Below, in pieces: positions 1 to 11,335 of a stretch of 64,000 bases of DNA. The stretch is from Berghia stephanieae (lineage: Eukaryota > Mollusca > Gastropoda > Nudibranchia > Aeolidiidae), in contig CM067444.1 in NCBI GenBank assembly GCA_034508935.3, forward strand, positions 20,018,701 to 20,082,700. The letters are read 5' to 3'. The translations under genes were made by a program, and so were the position numbers. Every line of letters starts with the position of its first letter. The first letter of the stretch is position 1. The notes below the pieces were generated by a model, which saw only the letters and a program-made list of their open reading frames with translations, made no database searches and was not told where the DNA came from.

Positions 1-92
1 TCCGGTTTTTTGTTCCTCAAGACATCGAAGGGTTTGATGTGTGTTTTCATCTGGTCTCTGATGAATTTGAATTGATAAATAATTAATTAAAT
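1..92 (+). repeat. Dispersed repeat R1, copy 1
   Basis: The first 90 bases (TTGTTCCTCAAGACATCGAA and onward) recur almost unchanged at 1596-1690, and both copies run into an A/T-rich AAAT-type tract. The element continues off the left edge of the window. Family unknown. Confidence 0.7.
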
Positions 93-119
93 AAATAAAC
101 ATGAATTAAAATTTTTAGA

Positions 120-154
<35 letters not shown>

Positions 155-163
155 ATAGATAAG

Positions 164-198
<35 letters not shown>

Positions 199-295
199 AT
201 AGATAAACAAATAAATAAATAAATAAATAAATAAAAATAGGTATATAGATAAATAAATAAAAACAAATAGATAAATAAATATAAACTAGTAACTA
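88..295. repeat. (AAAT)n microsatellite
   Basis: About 200 bases of AAAT units with scattered GATA and ACAA interruptions, starting at the 3' edge of repeat R1. Open frames here are artefacts of the repeat. Confidence 0.9.
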
Positions 296-306
296 AATTA
301 ATATAT

Positions 307-345
307 TTAACCCTCTCCTTACCAACCATGATTTCGTTTTTCATT
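307..345 (+). mobile_element. MITE-K left-end fragment
   Basis: TTAACCCTCTCCTTACCA matches the terminal inverted repeat of MITE-K (full copy at 19242-19498). Only the end is recognisable and no right end follows. Confidence 0.5.
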
Positions 346-830
346 ATTATCTAATTATTTTATTAATTTTTTGTTTTTTATGTTATTTATCATTTAATTT
401 AAAAATTGATATATTTATTTATAATTAGTTGTAATTAATAAAATTTTTTATGCTTAGTTTTCTGAATTTTTTTTTATTTAGTTTATTTTTATAATTATTA
501 TTTAATTTTTTTATTATAATTTATTTTTTGTAGGTACGGCAGTTTATTTCAGGTACAATCACGACAAATCTTCTTTAGTTTATAATCCTTGATATTAAGG
601 TTATCTGGTGACAAGAGACATCGTATCCTCATGTCTAACATTTATATATTATCACATAATACCAATTACGATCATTGCAGCATAATAAGCAGCTTGGTCA
701 CTAAGATTTTATGAAACTACTCGCTGCTAGTTTTTAAAAAAAAATGATTTCATTGTACGGGTTTAAGGTAGTACTATAAATATCCTGTATACTCTTTGTT
801 ATATAAATAGTTTGGCTTGGCTAGAACAAT
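346..830. other. AT-rich sequence without recognised features
   Basis: Very T-rich DNA. No coding signal, RNA gene or known repeat seen. Confidence 0.5.
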
Positions 831-831
831 T

Positions 832-1016
832 TGGGACAGCGTGCTCAGCGTACGGTCTTTGTTCGTACCCCAAGGCTCCGAGTTCGATTACCCGCGCATT
901 TGTGGCCTTGACCTAGCTCATTTGCGGTCGCTGCACTGCGGCTGACGCTGGTTATTCAGTCTTCTTTGGAATAACCCATGAGACAATTTCCCTATGGAAG
1001 AATAAGGGATTTAAAA
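832..1016 (+). mobile_element. SINE-A copy, degraded
   Basis: The tRNA-like head (cagcgtgctcagcgtacggt, then gagttcgattacccg as B box), the core ctgcactgcggctgacgc and the tail ending aataagggattt align with the cleaner copy at 8852-9066. It has several small deletions, so it is an old insertion. Confidence 0.8.
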
Positions 1017-1595
1017 ATTTTATTTTTTTAATATTTAAACATGAAACCTAAACTTAAACTCGTGTTAACACAGTATAGTGAATATCTAATCGTGGATGAA
1101 AACATACAAAGGCTGAGTGGCGTATCTTCGTTTATCATATACAATATTTATATATATATACTATATATTATATAATTTATGTGTTGAGGGTACTCGTAGG
1201 TACGAAAGTGCTGATAATGATGGTTAGAGCTAATATAGAATACAATTGTCACTCACATTTTTAGTGGCCGAAACGTTCAATTCGTGTTCTTTACACGCTC
1301 AGTCGCGTAATCCTATAATGTCGAGAAAACTCTTACTCAAACGAATTGCTCAATATTCATAATAAGTATAAATATATATATATATAGTATATTGTAATTA
1401 ATATATATATATATTTTATATAATACTATATATATATATATAACGGAAAGAGGAAAGAATGTAAACTGACATGATAAATAGTGAACAAAATTAAGTTCGA
1501 AGAGATGGCGAATATTTCCAAGAGATGGAGATAACGTTGACAGATTATTGGCATTTCCTGGATTCAAACCACTTACGTGAATAGATTTACATTAT
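1017..1595. other. AT-rich sequence with short (TA)n tracts
   Basis: Contains (TA)n runs around 1150-1170 and 1367-1442. GGCCGAAACGTTC occurs near 1268, a motif that recurs in several repeats of this window. No gene seen. Confidence 0.5.
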
Positions 1596-1690
1596 TCCGT
1601 TTTTTTGTTCCTCAAGACATCGAAGGGTTTTGATGTGGGTTTTTATTAGTCTCTGACGATTTGAATGACTAAATAAAATAGGTAAATAAA
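1596..1690 (+). repeat. Dispersed repeat R1, copy 2
   Basis: Same sequence and orientation as positions 1-92, about 1.6 kb downstream, with a few substitutions and one-base indels. It again runs into AAAT-like units. Confidence 0.7.
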
Positions 1691-1808
1691 TAATAAATAT
1701 ATAATATAATATATATAAATATGAGTGGAATAAATAATATTGATGAAATAAGTAAAAATAAATATCAATAGATAAAATATAGAAAATAAATAATCGGTAT
1801 ATATTTTC

Positions 1809-1970
1809 AGACTTGTTGAGTTTGTATGTTTTGTGAGGAGAATGAATACCATATTTTAGGGTGCTAATGCCAACAATTATATATTTTGACCAATTTAACA
1901 TTTAATTCGGCTTTTAAGCATGCATCTGGTTCGTTCCGACAATTACCGTTTTGAGCGATGGGTCACATAT
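1809..1970 (+). repeat. Dispersed repeat rep-F
   Basis: From AGACTTGTTGAGTTTGTATG through TTTAGGGTGCTAATGCCAAC to GATGGGTCACAT. It matches 41648-41815, where the same sequence forms part of the left arm of foldback-E. It may therefore be a piece of that element. No coding content. Confidence 0.7.
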
Positions 1971-2116
1971 TAGTCTTCGCCATTGTAGAGTTATAGGATA
2001 AGTCTGATACAATTGTACAGCGTCTGGTGATCGTAATGATGTTAAGTGTGGCACGGGCTGATGTGATGACGTAAGCCTCCGGGTGTTTGAAGAGAGCGAT
2101 AATGAAGGAAGACTGC

Positions 2117-2152
2117 CCACTCACTCACTCATTCACTCACTCACTCACTCAC
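2117..2152. repeat. (CACT)n microsatellite
   Basis: About nine CACT units with one ATTC interruption. Confidence 0.9.
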
Positions 2153-2414
2153 TGTCCATCTACATAATTTTATTTATGTTGCGTCATTTTGGAATCACAA
2201 CTTGGCCCGAGTTCTCGCGGTATGATATAAACTGACATCACTGACACATATCCACCCGATCCATAAAACAATTGTTATTTTTGGAAATCACAATGGTGAG
2301 ACTCAGACTTCTCCCTCTGTGGAAATCAATATATGTCCTTGTTTATACAGTGCTGATTATTTTCCTCGGATCCGCGGAAATCCGCGATTTTGGAGTCTAG
2401 AGAAGATAGAAGAA

Positions 2415-2625
2415 AGGGTGGGTCACGGTACTGTCTTTGCTTCGTACACAAAAGGTACTGAGTTCGATCACTTACCGCTTCGCTGTGTGGCATTGAGCAA
2501 ATCACCTCGCCTAGCTCAATTTGCGGCGCTGCACTTCGGCTAACCCTGGGTTATTCCAGTCTTCCCTTGGAATAGACCCTAGAGACCAATTTCCATTATG
2601 AGATGAATAAAGGGAGTTTTATTTA
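2415..2625 (+). mobile_element. SINE-A copy
   Basis: Full-length in outline: head ending ggtactgagttcgatcac, middle ttgagcaaatcacctcgcc, core ttattccagtcttcccttgg and tail atgaataaaggga, followed by a T/A-rich end. Better preserved than the copy at 832. Confidence 0.85.
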
Positions 2626-3700
2626 ATTTACTTGAAGGATGATTCTCTATCTTGAGAACTTATTAAGTATATTTTTCCTACATCAAGCTATTAGCAACTT
2701 GTCAATAAACTTTTAAGCAAGTAGAACAGCCTTTTTTTAAAGAAAAAAGCAATTAAGGCAGAATCGAATTTGATGATTTTGACCTATGCCTGTGCGTGAT
2801 TATGTCAAATTTGGCTTATTCTGTCGAAAACCAACAGCCACAGGGAGTCGGGCATGACGGAGGGTGATTTTTGTACAATTATTATGGCTTCTACGCTTTG
2901 TTTGGTTATGTTTCTATGAGATCTTTTTTTTTTTTAGCCATTCAATAGATCTAAATGGCAACTTTTGGGTGTTTTAAAATTTAGATGAGAACATCAATGA
3001 ATGAAATTGTATTTTAGTTATTGAACTAGGATGGTTTTCTTTTTGCTTTTTTGTTGTTTGTTTGTTTAGAATTAAGCTCTAAAACGTAAAAATCCAGAAT
3101 GGCATCACCAAGGAACTTAAAAAGCGTTAGAACGAAAAGTATTCCAATTTTTTCACATAAAAAGAAGAGATATTAATAGAATTGTCAATGGCGTTTCAAC
3201 AGCAAAAAAAAATCCCATTGATTACGTTTATTTCAGGAGAAAGCAAACATACAAAAATGACTTAAATGGTCTTCCATATTATATTGTGCAATCTGTATTC
3301 GCTTGGTCGTATTAAATTATTATTAAATAAAACAATTAATTAATGATCCGCATGAGATACTTCTTTCCTCTTTTCCTCACTAAGTCTTTAGCGTGTGTCG
3401 ATTTGTTTATCACAGAAAAACCATGAACTTCTTTTTGCAGTCATAAGTAGCCAAATATTGTGATCGCTCTATCAATCATTAGCATATCAAATTGGCCTCA
3501 TTCGCCTAATTGGAAGCGGCAAACTAGTCGCTTACCAGCGGGGTGCTGTCTGTCAAAATTAGCATGTTATGCTAATACACGGGGATGCAAGAAGATCACA
3601 ATGAACAATTGGCACAAACATCGGGTGGGGTTTTGTTTTATTCTTTGCTGAATCATGTAACGATTCACTGAAGTCACACAAAAAAAAACAAAAAAAAAAA
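2626..3700. other. Unassigned AT-rich sequence
   Basis: No gene, RNA or recognised repeat. A slightly more GC-rich patch at 3455-3640 has short open frames but no codon pattern or homology that I recognise. Confidence 0.45.
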
Positions 3701-3720
3701 CAATATATGTATATATATAA

Positions 3721-3790
3721 ACCAACTGCTTGCTACCCGTTAGTTAGGACGCTAGTCTATCACAAAGTATATTCTGCTATATCTAGCATG
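3721..3790 (-). mobile_element. SINE-C fragment (inverted pair, left)
   Basis: Contains the reverse of the SINE-C segment that includes ctagcgtcctatccaa (complete copy at 47496-47748). A + strand fragment of the same family lies at 3925-4065, so the two form an inverted pair around a (TA)n tract. Confidence 0.6.
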
Positions 3791-3794
3791 TTAG

Positions 3795-3850
3795 ATATAT
3801 ATATATATTTATATAATAAATATATATATATATATATACACAACACAACA

Positions 3851-3906
<56 letters not shown>

Positions 3907-3907
3907 C
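3795..3907. repeat. (TA)n microsatellite
   Basis: Two TA-rich blocks separated by acacaacacaaca, lying between the two inverted SINE-C fragments. Confidence 0.9.
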
Positions 3908-3924
3908 AAGTTACATATGCAGAC

Positions 3925-4065
3925 AATGCGTTGTGATAGACTGGCGTCCCATCCAAATGGTAGCAAGCTGTTGCTTTGTCCGTATTACGATATAGAATCC
4001 GGGATAAACTCAATTTACCGCGCACCTAATGGCTCTGAAGGAGTACATTTTTTTACTATCCACTT
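3925..4065 (+). mobile_element. SINE-C 3' fragment
   Basis: Contains tgatagactggcgtccc, a block like the family's tgtccgtttcacgctataaa, and the 3' end aatggctctgaaggagtac. The tRNA-like head is missing. Confidence 0.7.
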
Positions 4066-4169
4066 ACTACTGCACTTCCGCTTTTGTATAGTCTCCCTGT
4101 CTCTCTCAATCGGTCTCTTTCTATCTTCCATTCTTTGTCTCTCGATATTTCTCATAATTCACATCTTCT

Positions 4170-4335
<166 letters not shown>

Positions 4336-4349
4336 TCTTCTCTCTCTCT

Positions 4350-4390
<41 letters not shown>

Positions 4391-4470
4391 ATATGTGTGT
4401 GCGTGTGTTTTCTCTATTTAACTCTTCCCCTTTATATTATCTCGCTTTCTCTTTCCCTCTCTCTCTCTCT

Positions 4471-4504
<34 letters not shown>

Positions 4505-4570
4505 TATATGTGTGTGCGTGTGTTTTCTCTATTTAACTCTTCCCCTTTATATTATATCGCTTTCTCCTCT

Positions 4571-4627
<57 letters not shown>
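4336..4627. repeat. CT/C-rich satellite with a duplicated unit of about 120 bp
   Basis: (CT)n and C runs alternate with a unique spacer (tatgtgtgtgcgtgtgtttt ... ttcccctttatattat) that occurs twice, near 4390-4450 and 4505-4560. The array is therefore a compound minisatellite. Confidence 0.85.
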
Positions 4628-4630
<3 letters not shown>

Positions 4631-4803
4631 CTCCAAATTTCCTCCACAGAAGAAATAGCAGCATAAGATAAGGATTGTCGATAAAACCAATAGAAAAAAA
4701 TGCAATAATATTATGATCAATATACAGAATTGTTGTAATTTATGTCACTCGGCCTGTCTGGGGTAGCGCAGACATGATCGTCCATTCATTTAGGCCACTC
4801 CAC

Positions 4804-4805
<2 letters not shown>

Positions 4806-4843
<38 letters not shown>
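4806..4843. repeat. (GT)n microsatellite
   Basis: About 19 GT units. Confidence 0.95.
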
Positions 4844-4844
<1 letters not shown>

Positions 4845-5040
4845 GTGTGTTTATATGCCGGACGTTGCGTTATACAGCACCACGGGTCCCCTTTCCTAGA
4901 GGGCAATAAACGTAAAACTGTTGGAGAAAGGGCACGTCGCCGGTGGCAATTACTACCCAGTATTCCCTAGAGTGACATCTAAAAATCAAATTGTCTACAT
5001 CAATTAGGGAAGAAGAAAAAAAAACAACAAAAACGCTAGC

Positions 5041-5090
5041 CCCCCCCCCCCCCCCCACCCCCCCCCCCCCCCCCCCAAAAAAAAAAAAAC
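5041..5090. repeat. Poly-C/poly-A runs
   Basis: About 36 C with one A, followed directly by 13 A. Base counts in such runs are likely unreliable. Confidence 0.85.
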
Positions 5091-5190
5091 CCAAGAAAGG
5101 TGAACGGGGGAAGAAATGAATAAAATAAATAGAAAGGTCTATATATGGTAATAGGTCGCCGAGGCGAGGCGATGCTCCGGATGTGTTATT

Positions 5191-5350
5191 CACGACGTGC
5201 ACTTATTTGTAGGTCTGATAACCCAATTCCTTATAGGGCTCATTGTTGTAATAGAATCTAAAAAAAAAAATTAAGCAAAATATTGTCCATTACACCAATG
5301 TTAAACTAGGTCCATAAGTCGGTTCGGATGTCAGACCTGCATGTATATGT
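5191..5350 (+). mobile_element. MITE-H copy
   Basis: The left end CGACGTGCACTTATTTGTAG GTCTGATAACC is mirrored at the right by GTCAGACCTGCATGTATATG. The interior gggctcattgttgtaatag is shared with the other copies at 9326, 25991 and 38188. A non-coding palindromic element of about 160 bp. Superfamily not determined. Confidence 0.75.
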
Positions 5351-5361
5351 TATTAACGATA

Positions 5362-5470
5362 GTTGTGTAATTTGGGACATTCAAGTGAAGGCACACGGGG
5401 GTTCCGATAGCTCAAATGATACAACACTCCTCTCACATGCAAAGGGACCAGTTTCCATTCCCGTTTGACT
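5362..5470 (+). repeat. Local direct repeat, left copy
   Basis: GTGTAATTTGGGACATTCAA and the following tRNA-like stretch (ccgatagctcaaatgataca) recur at 5701-5795 with about 20-25% divergence. The two copies flank rep-G. Confidence 0.55.
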
Positions 5471-5544
5471 ACTGTATTTTTTTCTTACCCTTCTGTCTTA
5501 TTGATACTATGCGTTTAGTTAAAAAATCTCATAACATCCGCCAG

Positions 5545-5690
5545 ACTGATATAACGCACCAACACACAAGACTATGCGTAATCCTAAACGTTTATAGTCT
5601 AATTAGTACAATTTAGGGAGAAATACTCATAAAAATGGCTGGCAAAAAAACATAAACATAGAATGAATGGCGTCAATTTCGTTCCTTCTA
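5545..5690 (+). repeat. Dispersed repeat rep-G, copy 1
   Basis: Shares ataacgcaccaacac, tttatagtctaattagtaca and ggcaaaaaaacat with 16780-16965 and, inverted, with 44931-45095. Non-coding, probably a small DNA transposon. Confidence 0.6.
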
Positions 5691-5700
5691 TTGACGAGAT

Positions 5701-5795
5701 CTGTGTAATTTGGGATACTCACGTACAGGCAGAGGGAGGTTTCGATTGATACATCACTCGACTCAGATGCAAATGGAAAAACCCCCACCAAAAAC
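5701..5795 (+). repeat. Local direct repeat, right copy
   Basis: Second copy of 5362-5470. It ends just before a SINE-B. Confidence 0.5.
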
Positions 5796-5798
5796 CGT

Positions 5799-6094
5799 GA
5801 GCTTTTATATAGCGCAATATCCAATAAACATGCTCAAAGTGGTTTACAAAAGTCCCTGACCAAGAGCATTATGTAATATATAGAACGAGACATAACGCCT
5901 GTTTGGCGATATTAACATTTTTCCGACAAATGCAACGTTCTTTAACGGCCAGGTACTCCTTTTACAGCGGAGTACAGTGAGAGAAAGTGAGTAAAGAGTC
6001 ATTTTAAGGACTCAACTACGCGCCAGGCGAGGCTCGAACCCAGGACCTTCTGATCCGAAGCGAGTGTCATACCACAAGACCACATAGCCACACA
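5799..6094 (-). mobile_element. SINE-B copy, full length
   Basis: On the + strand it reads tail first (gagcttttatatagcgcaat) and head last (gaggctcgaacccaggacct ... gaccacatagcc). Both pol III promoter boxes are recognisable. Diverged from the family consensus at many sites. Confidence 0.9.
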
Positions 6095-6107
6095 GACCAA
6101 CGGAAAG

Positions 6108-6160
6108 CAACTTGCGTTAGACTATCGTCCAAAAATACCAATGGCCGTATGACTTAAAGG
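6108..6160 (+). mobile_element. SINE-C fragment
   Basis: A short match (cttgcgttagactatcgtcc) to the middle of SINE-C. Confidence 0.35.
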
Positions 6161-6292
6161 GTCATTTACTGTTTTAAATTACTGGAAGATTAAATATTAT
6201 ATAATTAGAGATTGTATGTAAATGGGCAGAGTTTTTTCCTCTTTCTTTCAATAGGTAGACAGCCTCCAAAGAAAACACCATACTCTAGGCAT

Positions 6293-6531
6293 TTAACTCT
6301 TTCCATACCGATCGTTTTCAGTATTTTCCCAAAAATTGCAGGCTTACCCAGCAGAAAAATTGATTTTTTAAACTCAAACAAGCTCTCTACAAAACAACGT
6401 TTTGTTCTTACTAATTAAACAATGATAATTTTTCAAAGTTTGTGATGTAAAAAATAAATCTGAACAAGAGAAATGTCTATTGTGTCGTAATTAATGTGAC
6501 GATTTTGCTGAAGGTGGTAAGGGAGGGTTAA
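6293..6531 (-). mobile_element. MITE-K variant copy
   Basis: Bounded by TTAA on both sides, with inverted ends ttaactctttccatacc and ggtggtaagggagggttaa. The interior differs from the copy at 19242 but matches the one at 53287 closely, so these two form a subfamily. Confidence 0.8.
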
Positions 6532-6641
6532 TATATGCTGTTACATTATCAGGAAAGCTTAAACGAGAAGTGCCATTCAGCCTGTCAGGTGCTATCACCC
6601 ATTTCGGACAAATACGACGCTATCGTAAATACTGACCACCC

Positions 6642-6661
6642 CCCCCCCCCCCCCCCCCCCC
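6642..6661. repeat. Poly-C run
   Basis: About 20 consecutive C. Confidence 0.9.
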
Positions 6662-6714
6662 GCCGTCCATCCCTGTCTATCCATAAGTGATTGAGTATCT
6701 TGATTTGTGATGTC

Positions 6715-8300
6715 TGGCAGAAAGTACTTTGCTTATCACCTGGGTGACACCAATTTCAATGTCCATCTGCAATAGGAGGAGGACAATTCCTGTCCTAAAT
6801 TTATTCCGTCGAGGTGCTAGATCCCCAGCCAAGATGCCTAAAATCTATTTCATGTCATATTCAGAATCCAATACCCATACGTCACAAAACATGACACACC
6901 CTATCACACTGGTAGGAATCAAATACATCTGAGATTATTTCTTGTGTAATCTGATATGAGCTATTTACGTCGGTCTGTCAATAAAACATCCTTTTATCTA
7001 TGGATACTCTTGAAAATCGCCGTTCTTGATACCCGTTTCTTTACTCAAATGTGTGAATTTCGAGCGATAACAAAATATAAAACCCAAGCCATGCGCGTGA
7101 TTGTTCTGAATTCGTTTCATTTCTATGACAGGAGGAACTTTGCTTTCACCTTGGGGACACCAATTTCAATGTCCATCTGCAGTAACTGTAGGAGGAGGAA
7201 AATACCAGTCCTAATTTCATTCCGTCGAGGTGCTAGATCCCCAGCCCGAACCCTAAGATTTATTTCAGGTCACATTGAGAATCCAATACCCAAACACCAC
7301 AAAGCATGACACACACCCTATCACACTGCTAGGATTCACATACATATCTGTGATTATTTCTTGTGTTTTCAACGTCCATCTGCAATATAAGAAGGAAAAT
7401 TCTTGTCTTAAATTTATTCCGTCTAAGTGCTAGATCCTCAGCCAAGATGCCTAAAATCTATTTCAGGTCATATTCAGAATCTAATACCCATACACCACAA
7501 AGCATGACACACCCTATCACACTGGTAGGAATCAAATACACATCTGAGATTATTTCTCGTGTTTTCAACGTCCATCTGCAATAGTAGGAGGAAAATTATA
7601 GTCTTATATTCATTCCATCGAGGTGCTAGATCCGCAACACGAACCCTAAGATCTATTTCAGGTTACAATTAGAATCCAATGCCCATACCCCACAAAGCAT
7701 GACACACATCACACACGTAGACTTCAAATATCTGAGATTATTTCTTGTGTAATTTTATATAAAATCTTTAAAACTTTCTTTAAAACATTCTTTTATCTAT
7801 GGATACTCGACGTTTTTGATCCCCGTTTATTTACTCAAAAGTGTGAGTCTCAGTGATAAAAAAGTGCAAAACCTAAGCCATGCGTATTATTGTCATTAAT
7901 TCGTTTCAGTTCTCTGACAGAAAATACTTTATTTTCACTTTGGTGACACCAATTTCAATGTCCATCTGCAATAGGAGGAGGAAAATTCTTGTTTTAAATT
8001 CATTCCGTCGAGGTGCTAGATCCCCAGCTATTCGAATACCCATACACCACAAACCATGACACACCCTATCACACTGCTAGGATTTTTAAAAACACATCTG
8101 AAAATATTTCTTGTGTAATCTGATATAATATCTTTACATTTGTCTGACATTGAAACATTCTTTCATCAATGGATACCCTTGAAAATCGATGTTCTTGATC
8201 CCCGTTTATTTACTCAAAATTGTGAGTTTCAGTGATAAAACAAATGTAAAACCTAAGCCATGCGTGGTTTTGTTCTGAATTCGTTTCATTTCTATGATCT
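6715..8300 (+). repeat. Tandem array with long (about 400 bp) and short (about 200 bp) units
   Basis: The anchor caatttcaatgtccatctgc, or its core gtccatctgc, occurs at 6761, 7171, 7374, 7570 and 7960, giving spacings of about 410, 203, 196 and 390. Every unit carries attccgtcgaggtgctagat or a close variant. Only long units also carry the cgtttctttactcaaa ... aattcgtttcattt half. Short open frames inside units are not conserved, so it looks non-coding. Confidence 0.9.
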
Positions 8301-8340
8301 GGTGACCCACATTTTTGTGATATCGGTCTTTTATCCTGTT

Positions 8341-8393
8341 TTTACACTCACACACACACACTCACACACACACTCACACACAAACATAAATAG

Positions 8394-8432
<39 letters not shown>

Positions 8433-8469
8433 GAATATACATATTATATATATGTTATATTTCTATATG

Positions 8470-8536
<67 letters not shown>

Positions 8537-8540
8537 TTGG
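8341..8540. repeat. Composite (CA)n-(TA)n-(GT)n microsatellite
   Basis: CA repeats, then TA repeats, then GT repeats, so the whole block is roughly self-complementary. The same order occurs at 50975-51175. Confidence 0.9.
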
Positions 8541-8851
8541 GTGTGTGAGAGTGTGCTTTAGGCAGAGATGGGAGATGTTTTAATCCTAAAAAGGATTTTA
8601 AATAATAGTTATAATCATATGGAAGATATAAACATGAGATGATTTGATTTTGAAAGGATTTGATCGAGCAAATATCACTTTTTCCAACAAACATCTGTCT
8701 CTCACAACTGTTGAAATGAAATATTTTTTCCCAGGTCACCAAATCACTTCTCACTCTTTATTGGACACACGCTCGTTCATATGTCGGATTACTTGTGTCA
8801 AGAAGGCATGGAGCATCAACGTATATTTGATATTATTTAATAAGTAGCTTA

Positions 8852-9066
8852 TAGGGGCAGCGTGGCTCAGCGGTACGGTCTTTGCTTCGTACCCGAAAGG
8901 TACCGGGTTCGGTCGCCCTCCGCTGCGCTGTGTGGCCTTGAGCAAGCCACCTCGCCCTACCTCGATCTGCGGCGCTGCACAGCGGCTGACGCCTGGGTTA
9001 TTCCAATCTTCCCTTGGAATACACTCTAGAGACACATTTTCCCTATGGGATGAATAAAGGGAATTT
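8852..9066 (+). mobile_element. SINE-A copy, best preserved
   Basis: Starts ggggcagcgtggctcagcgg, with the tRNA-like T-arm region ggtaccgggttcggtc and the middle gctgtgtggccttgagcaag. It ends gggatgaataaagggaattt followed by A/T-rich DNA. The head has A- and B-box-like sequences expected for RNA polymerase III. The anticodon loop (ttcgta) would fit a tRNA-Thr-like origin, but the stem is poor. Confidence 0.9.
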
Positions 9067-9325
9067 AATTATTAAATTAATTTAATTATTATCATTCTTT
9101 CTTTACAGATCTAAATAATTGTGTACAACAAGATGACTGATTATTTAGGATGGTATTTTATATTTTCTTTTTCTTTCTTGCTTTGTCTGACACTGTTTCA
9201 TACACACTTTTTCAGACCTTTATCTTACACCAGTGCCTGCTCCATAACTTCTTTCATTCTTTCTTTTGTCTACCTTGCTGATTACAATTATAATCAGTCT
9301 TCCCAAAATGGAACTATGTCAGGGT

Positions 9326-9492
9326 GGACGTTTACTTATGTACAGGTCTGATAACCTAAATTGTTTTGGGCTCATTGTTGTAATGGAAATGCTCTCAAAG
9401 CAACACAAAATATTGTCGATTACAAAAATGTGAAATCCAGCCAATAATTGCGTTCGGTTATCAGACTTGCAAATATGTGCTCTTAGGTCGAG
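9326..9492 (+). mobile_element. MITE-H copy
   Basis: Inverted ends ttatgtacaggtctgataac and gttatcagacttgcaaata, with the interior gggctcattgttgtaatgg. Same family as 5191-5350. Confidence 0.75.
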
Positions 9493-9539
9493 GTGATTTA
9501 GTTTAGATGCTGGCAATTGAATTGACAATAACATTAAAT

Positions 9540-10740
9540 GTACGGAATTACTGAAGTGTTTACGTTTTATTAGGAGTACAAAAAAGTCCTTTTGGGATGC
9601 AATACTTGCTCATACTTAATTGTTATTATTATTATTATTTTTATTATGATAATTAGTATTATTATTATTGTTGCTGTTGTTGTTGTTAACAACAAAAACA
9701 TAATCTTTTTTTTCCATCACAGAATATTATATTTATTTGTGTTTTGAAATGTTTTCTTTCGTGGATTCATTCGTATTAGTCATTACGGACTAACGTCATA
9801 TAAATAGTCGGTATTTCATAGTTGTAAGAATAGTGAGTAAAACACCCGATTCATATCAAATAGACGGGGGAAATAGCTTTAGAAGAGTGTTTGTTATTGG
9901 GAAGTAACACAGTGTAGTCTTAACAGGTTACCCACAATTTTATTGGTTACCTCCCTTCGGATAAACATTGGCGAACTGAACTGAAAATCATTTATTTTCG
10001 TTTTCGTTTCGTTATGTTTTGTTTTTCTCTCTTCTTTTCTTTCTTTTGCTCTTCATGTTTATTGATCTTTTTCGTTAATCCCGATGTGCACTTATTTGTA
10101 CATGTACACGTCGGTTAAACCCCACTGCGTTTTAAAAGAATATGTATCTTAACGATCAAACAAGCTACTATCAGCAGAGTTGCCGACTTCAAATTAAAAA
10201 AATTCGTAGTTTCCAAGGGAAAAAAAGAAGATAAAAAATCACATTAACTTGCTTTAGAAATAATAAAACTTGCCTCAGCATGATCCAAAAATGCTCCAAT
10301 ATTCTGAATATAGGTTCTGAGGAACTAAACTTGCCTTTTCAACAAGATTTATCGAGTTAAAGAGGCGAATGCAGTTCTGTAGCTGGAGCAAAAATTCGTA
10401 TTTCTGCGAAATTTTCTTAGCATTAGGCAGGTCTTTATCAGCTACTGTGGGTTCAAAGTTTCTTTATTTGATATCGTGGCTTCAATTCGACGTGCACAAA
10501 ATCTTAACATGATAACTGAACGCAGTTTAATTATGAGCTTGACTTAAAATTGCTGTAAAGAGTATTTCTATTACAACAATGAGACCATAACAATTTGTGT
10601 TATCAGACCTGCATAAAAGTACACGTCAGTCCAATTACGTTCTAGGAAGATCATCTGGTTTTATTCTCTCTCTGTCTCAAAATAAAGAATTACATATCAT
10701 TTATTCTAATATTATATAGAAGGAATGAAATTTACGTCAC
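9540..10740. other. Mostly unassigned sequence, with MITE-H-like ends about 550 bp apart
   Basis: A short (ATT)n/(GTT)n lies at 9620-9690. MITE-H-like ends occur at 10082-10105 (gatgtgcacttatttgtac) and 10560-10636 (ttatcagacctgcataaaag), which could mark a longer relative of MITE-H. No gene seen. Confidence 0.4.
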
Positions 10741-10748
10741 TACTCATC

Positions 10749-10823
<75 letters not shown>
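10741..10823. repeat. (CAT)n microsatellite
   Basis: About 26 CAT units. Confidence 0.95.
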
Positions 10824-10824
<1 letters not shown>

Positions 10825-11126
10825 CCATCTCATGCTTGCAATCTTAAGCGCATTGCCTAATCACGAGTCGATATCGGCATTAATTTCCGTCATATTTTAT
10901 CAACTTGAAAACTTCTAGGAAAAACATTATTTATTCATCCTCATTCATTTCCGCTTTGGATTAAATTTAAATGATGTCTATGATTTCATTTTTTGACACC
11001 GTCTTCAGATTTGAAATACACGGAATGCTATTCCCACGAAATGAGTTTGCTTAGGAAATAATGGAATTATTATCGAACGTGAATGAAATATGCTGATTTT
11101 TAAAAAATCATAATATAAAATTGTGG

Positions 11127-11335
11127 TTCAGCGTGAATCAGCGGTATGGTCTTTTCTTCGTGCCCGAAAGGTACCGAGTTCAACTACTCGCCACGCTGTG
11201 TGGCTTTGTGCAAAATCACCTCGCACAGCTTAATTTTAAGGCGACTGATGCCTGGGTTCATCCTGTTTTCTCTTGGAATAGACCCTAAACACAAAATTTC
11301 CCCTTGGGGATGAGTATAAGGAAATTTATTACGTT
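11127..11335 (+). mobile_element. SINE-A copy, diverged
   Basis: gttcagcgtgaatcagcggt head, cgaaaggtaccgagttcaac T-arm region and the core cctgttttctcttggaatag. The tail gatgagtataaggaaattt is recognisable. Confidence 0.8.
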
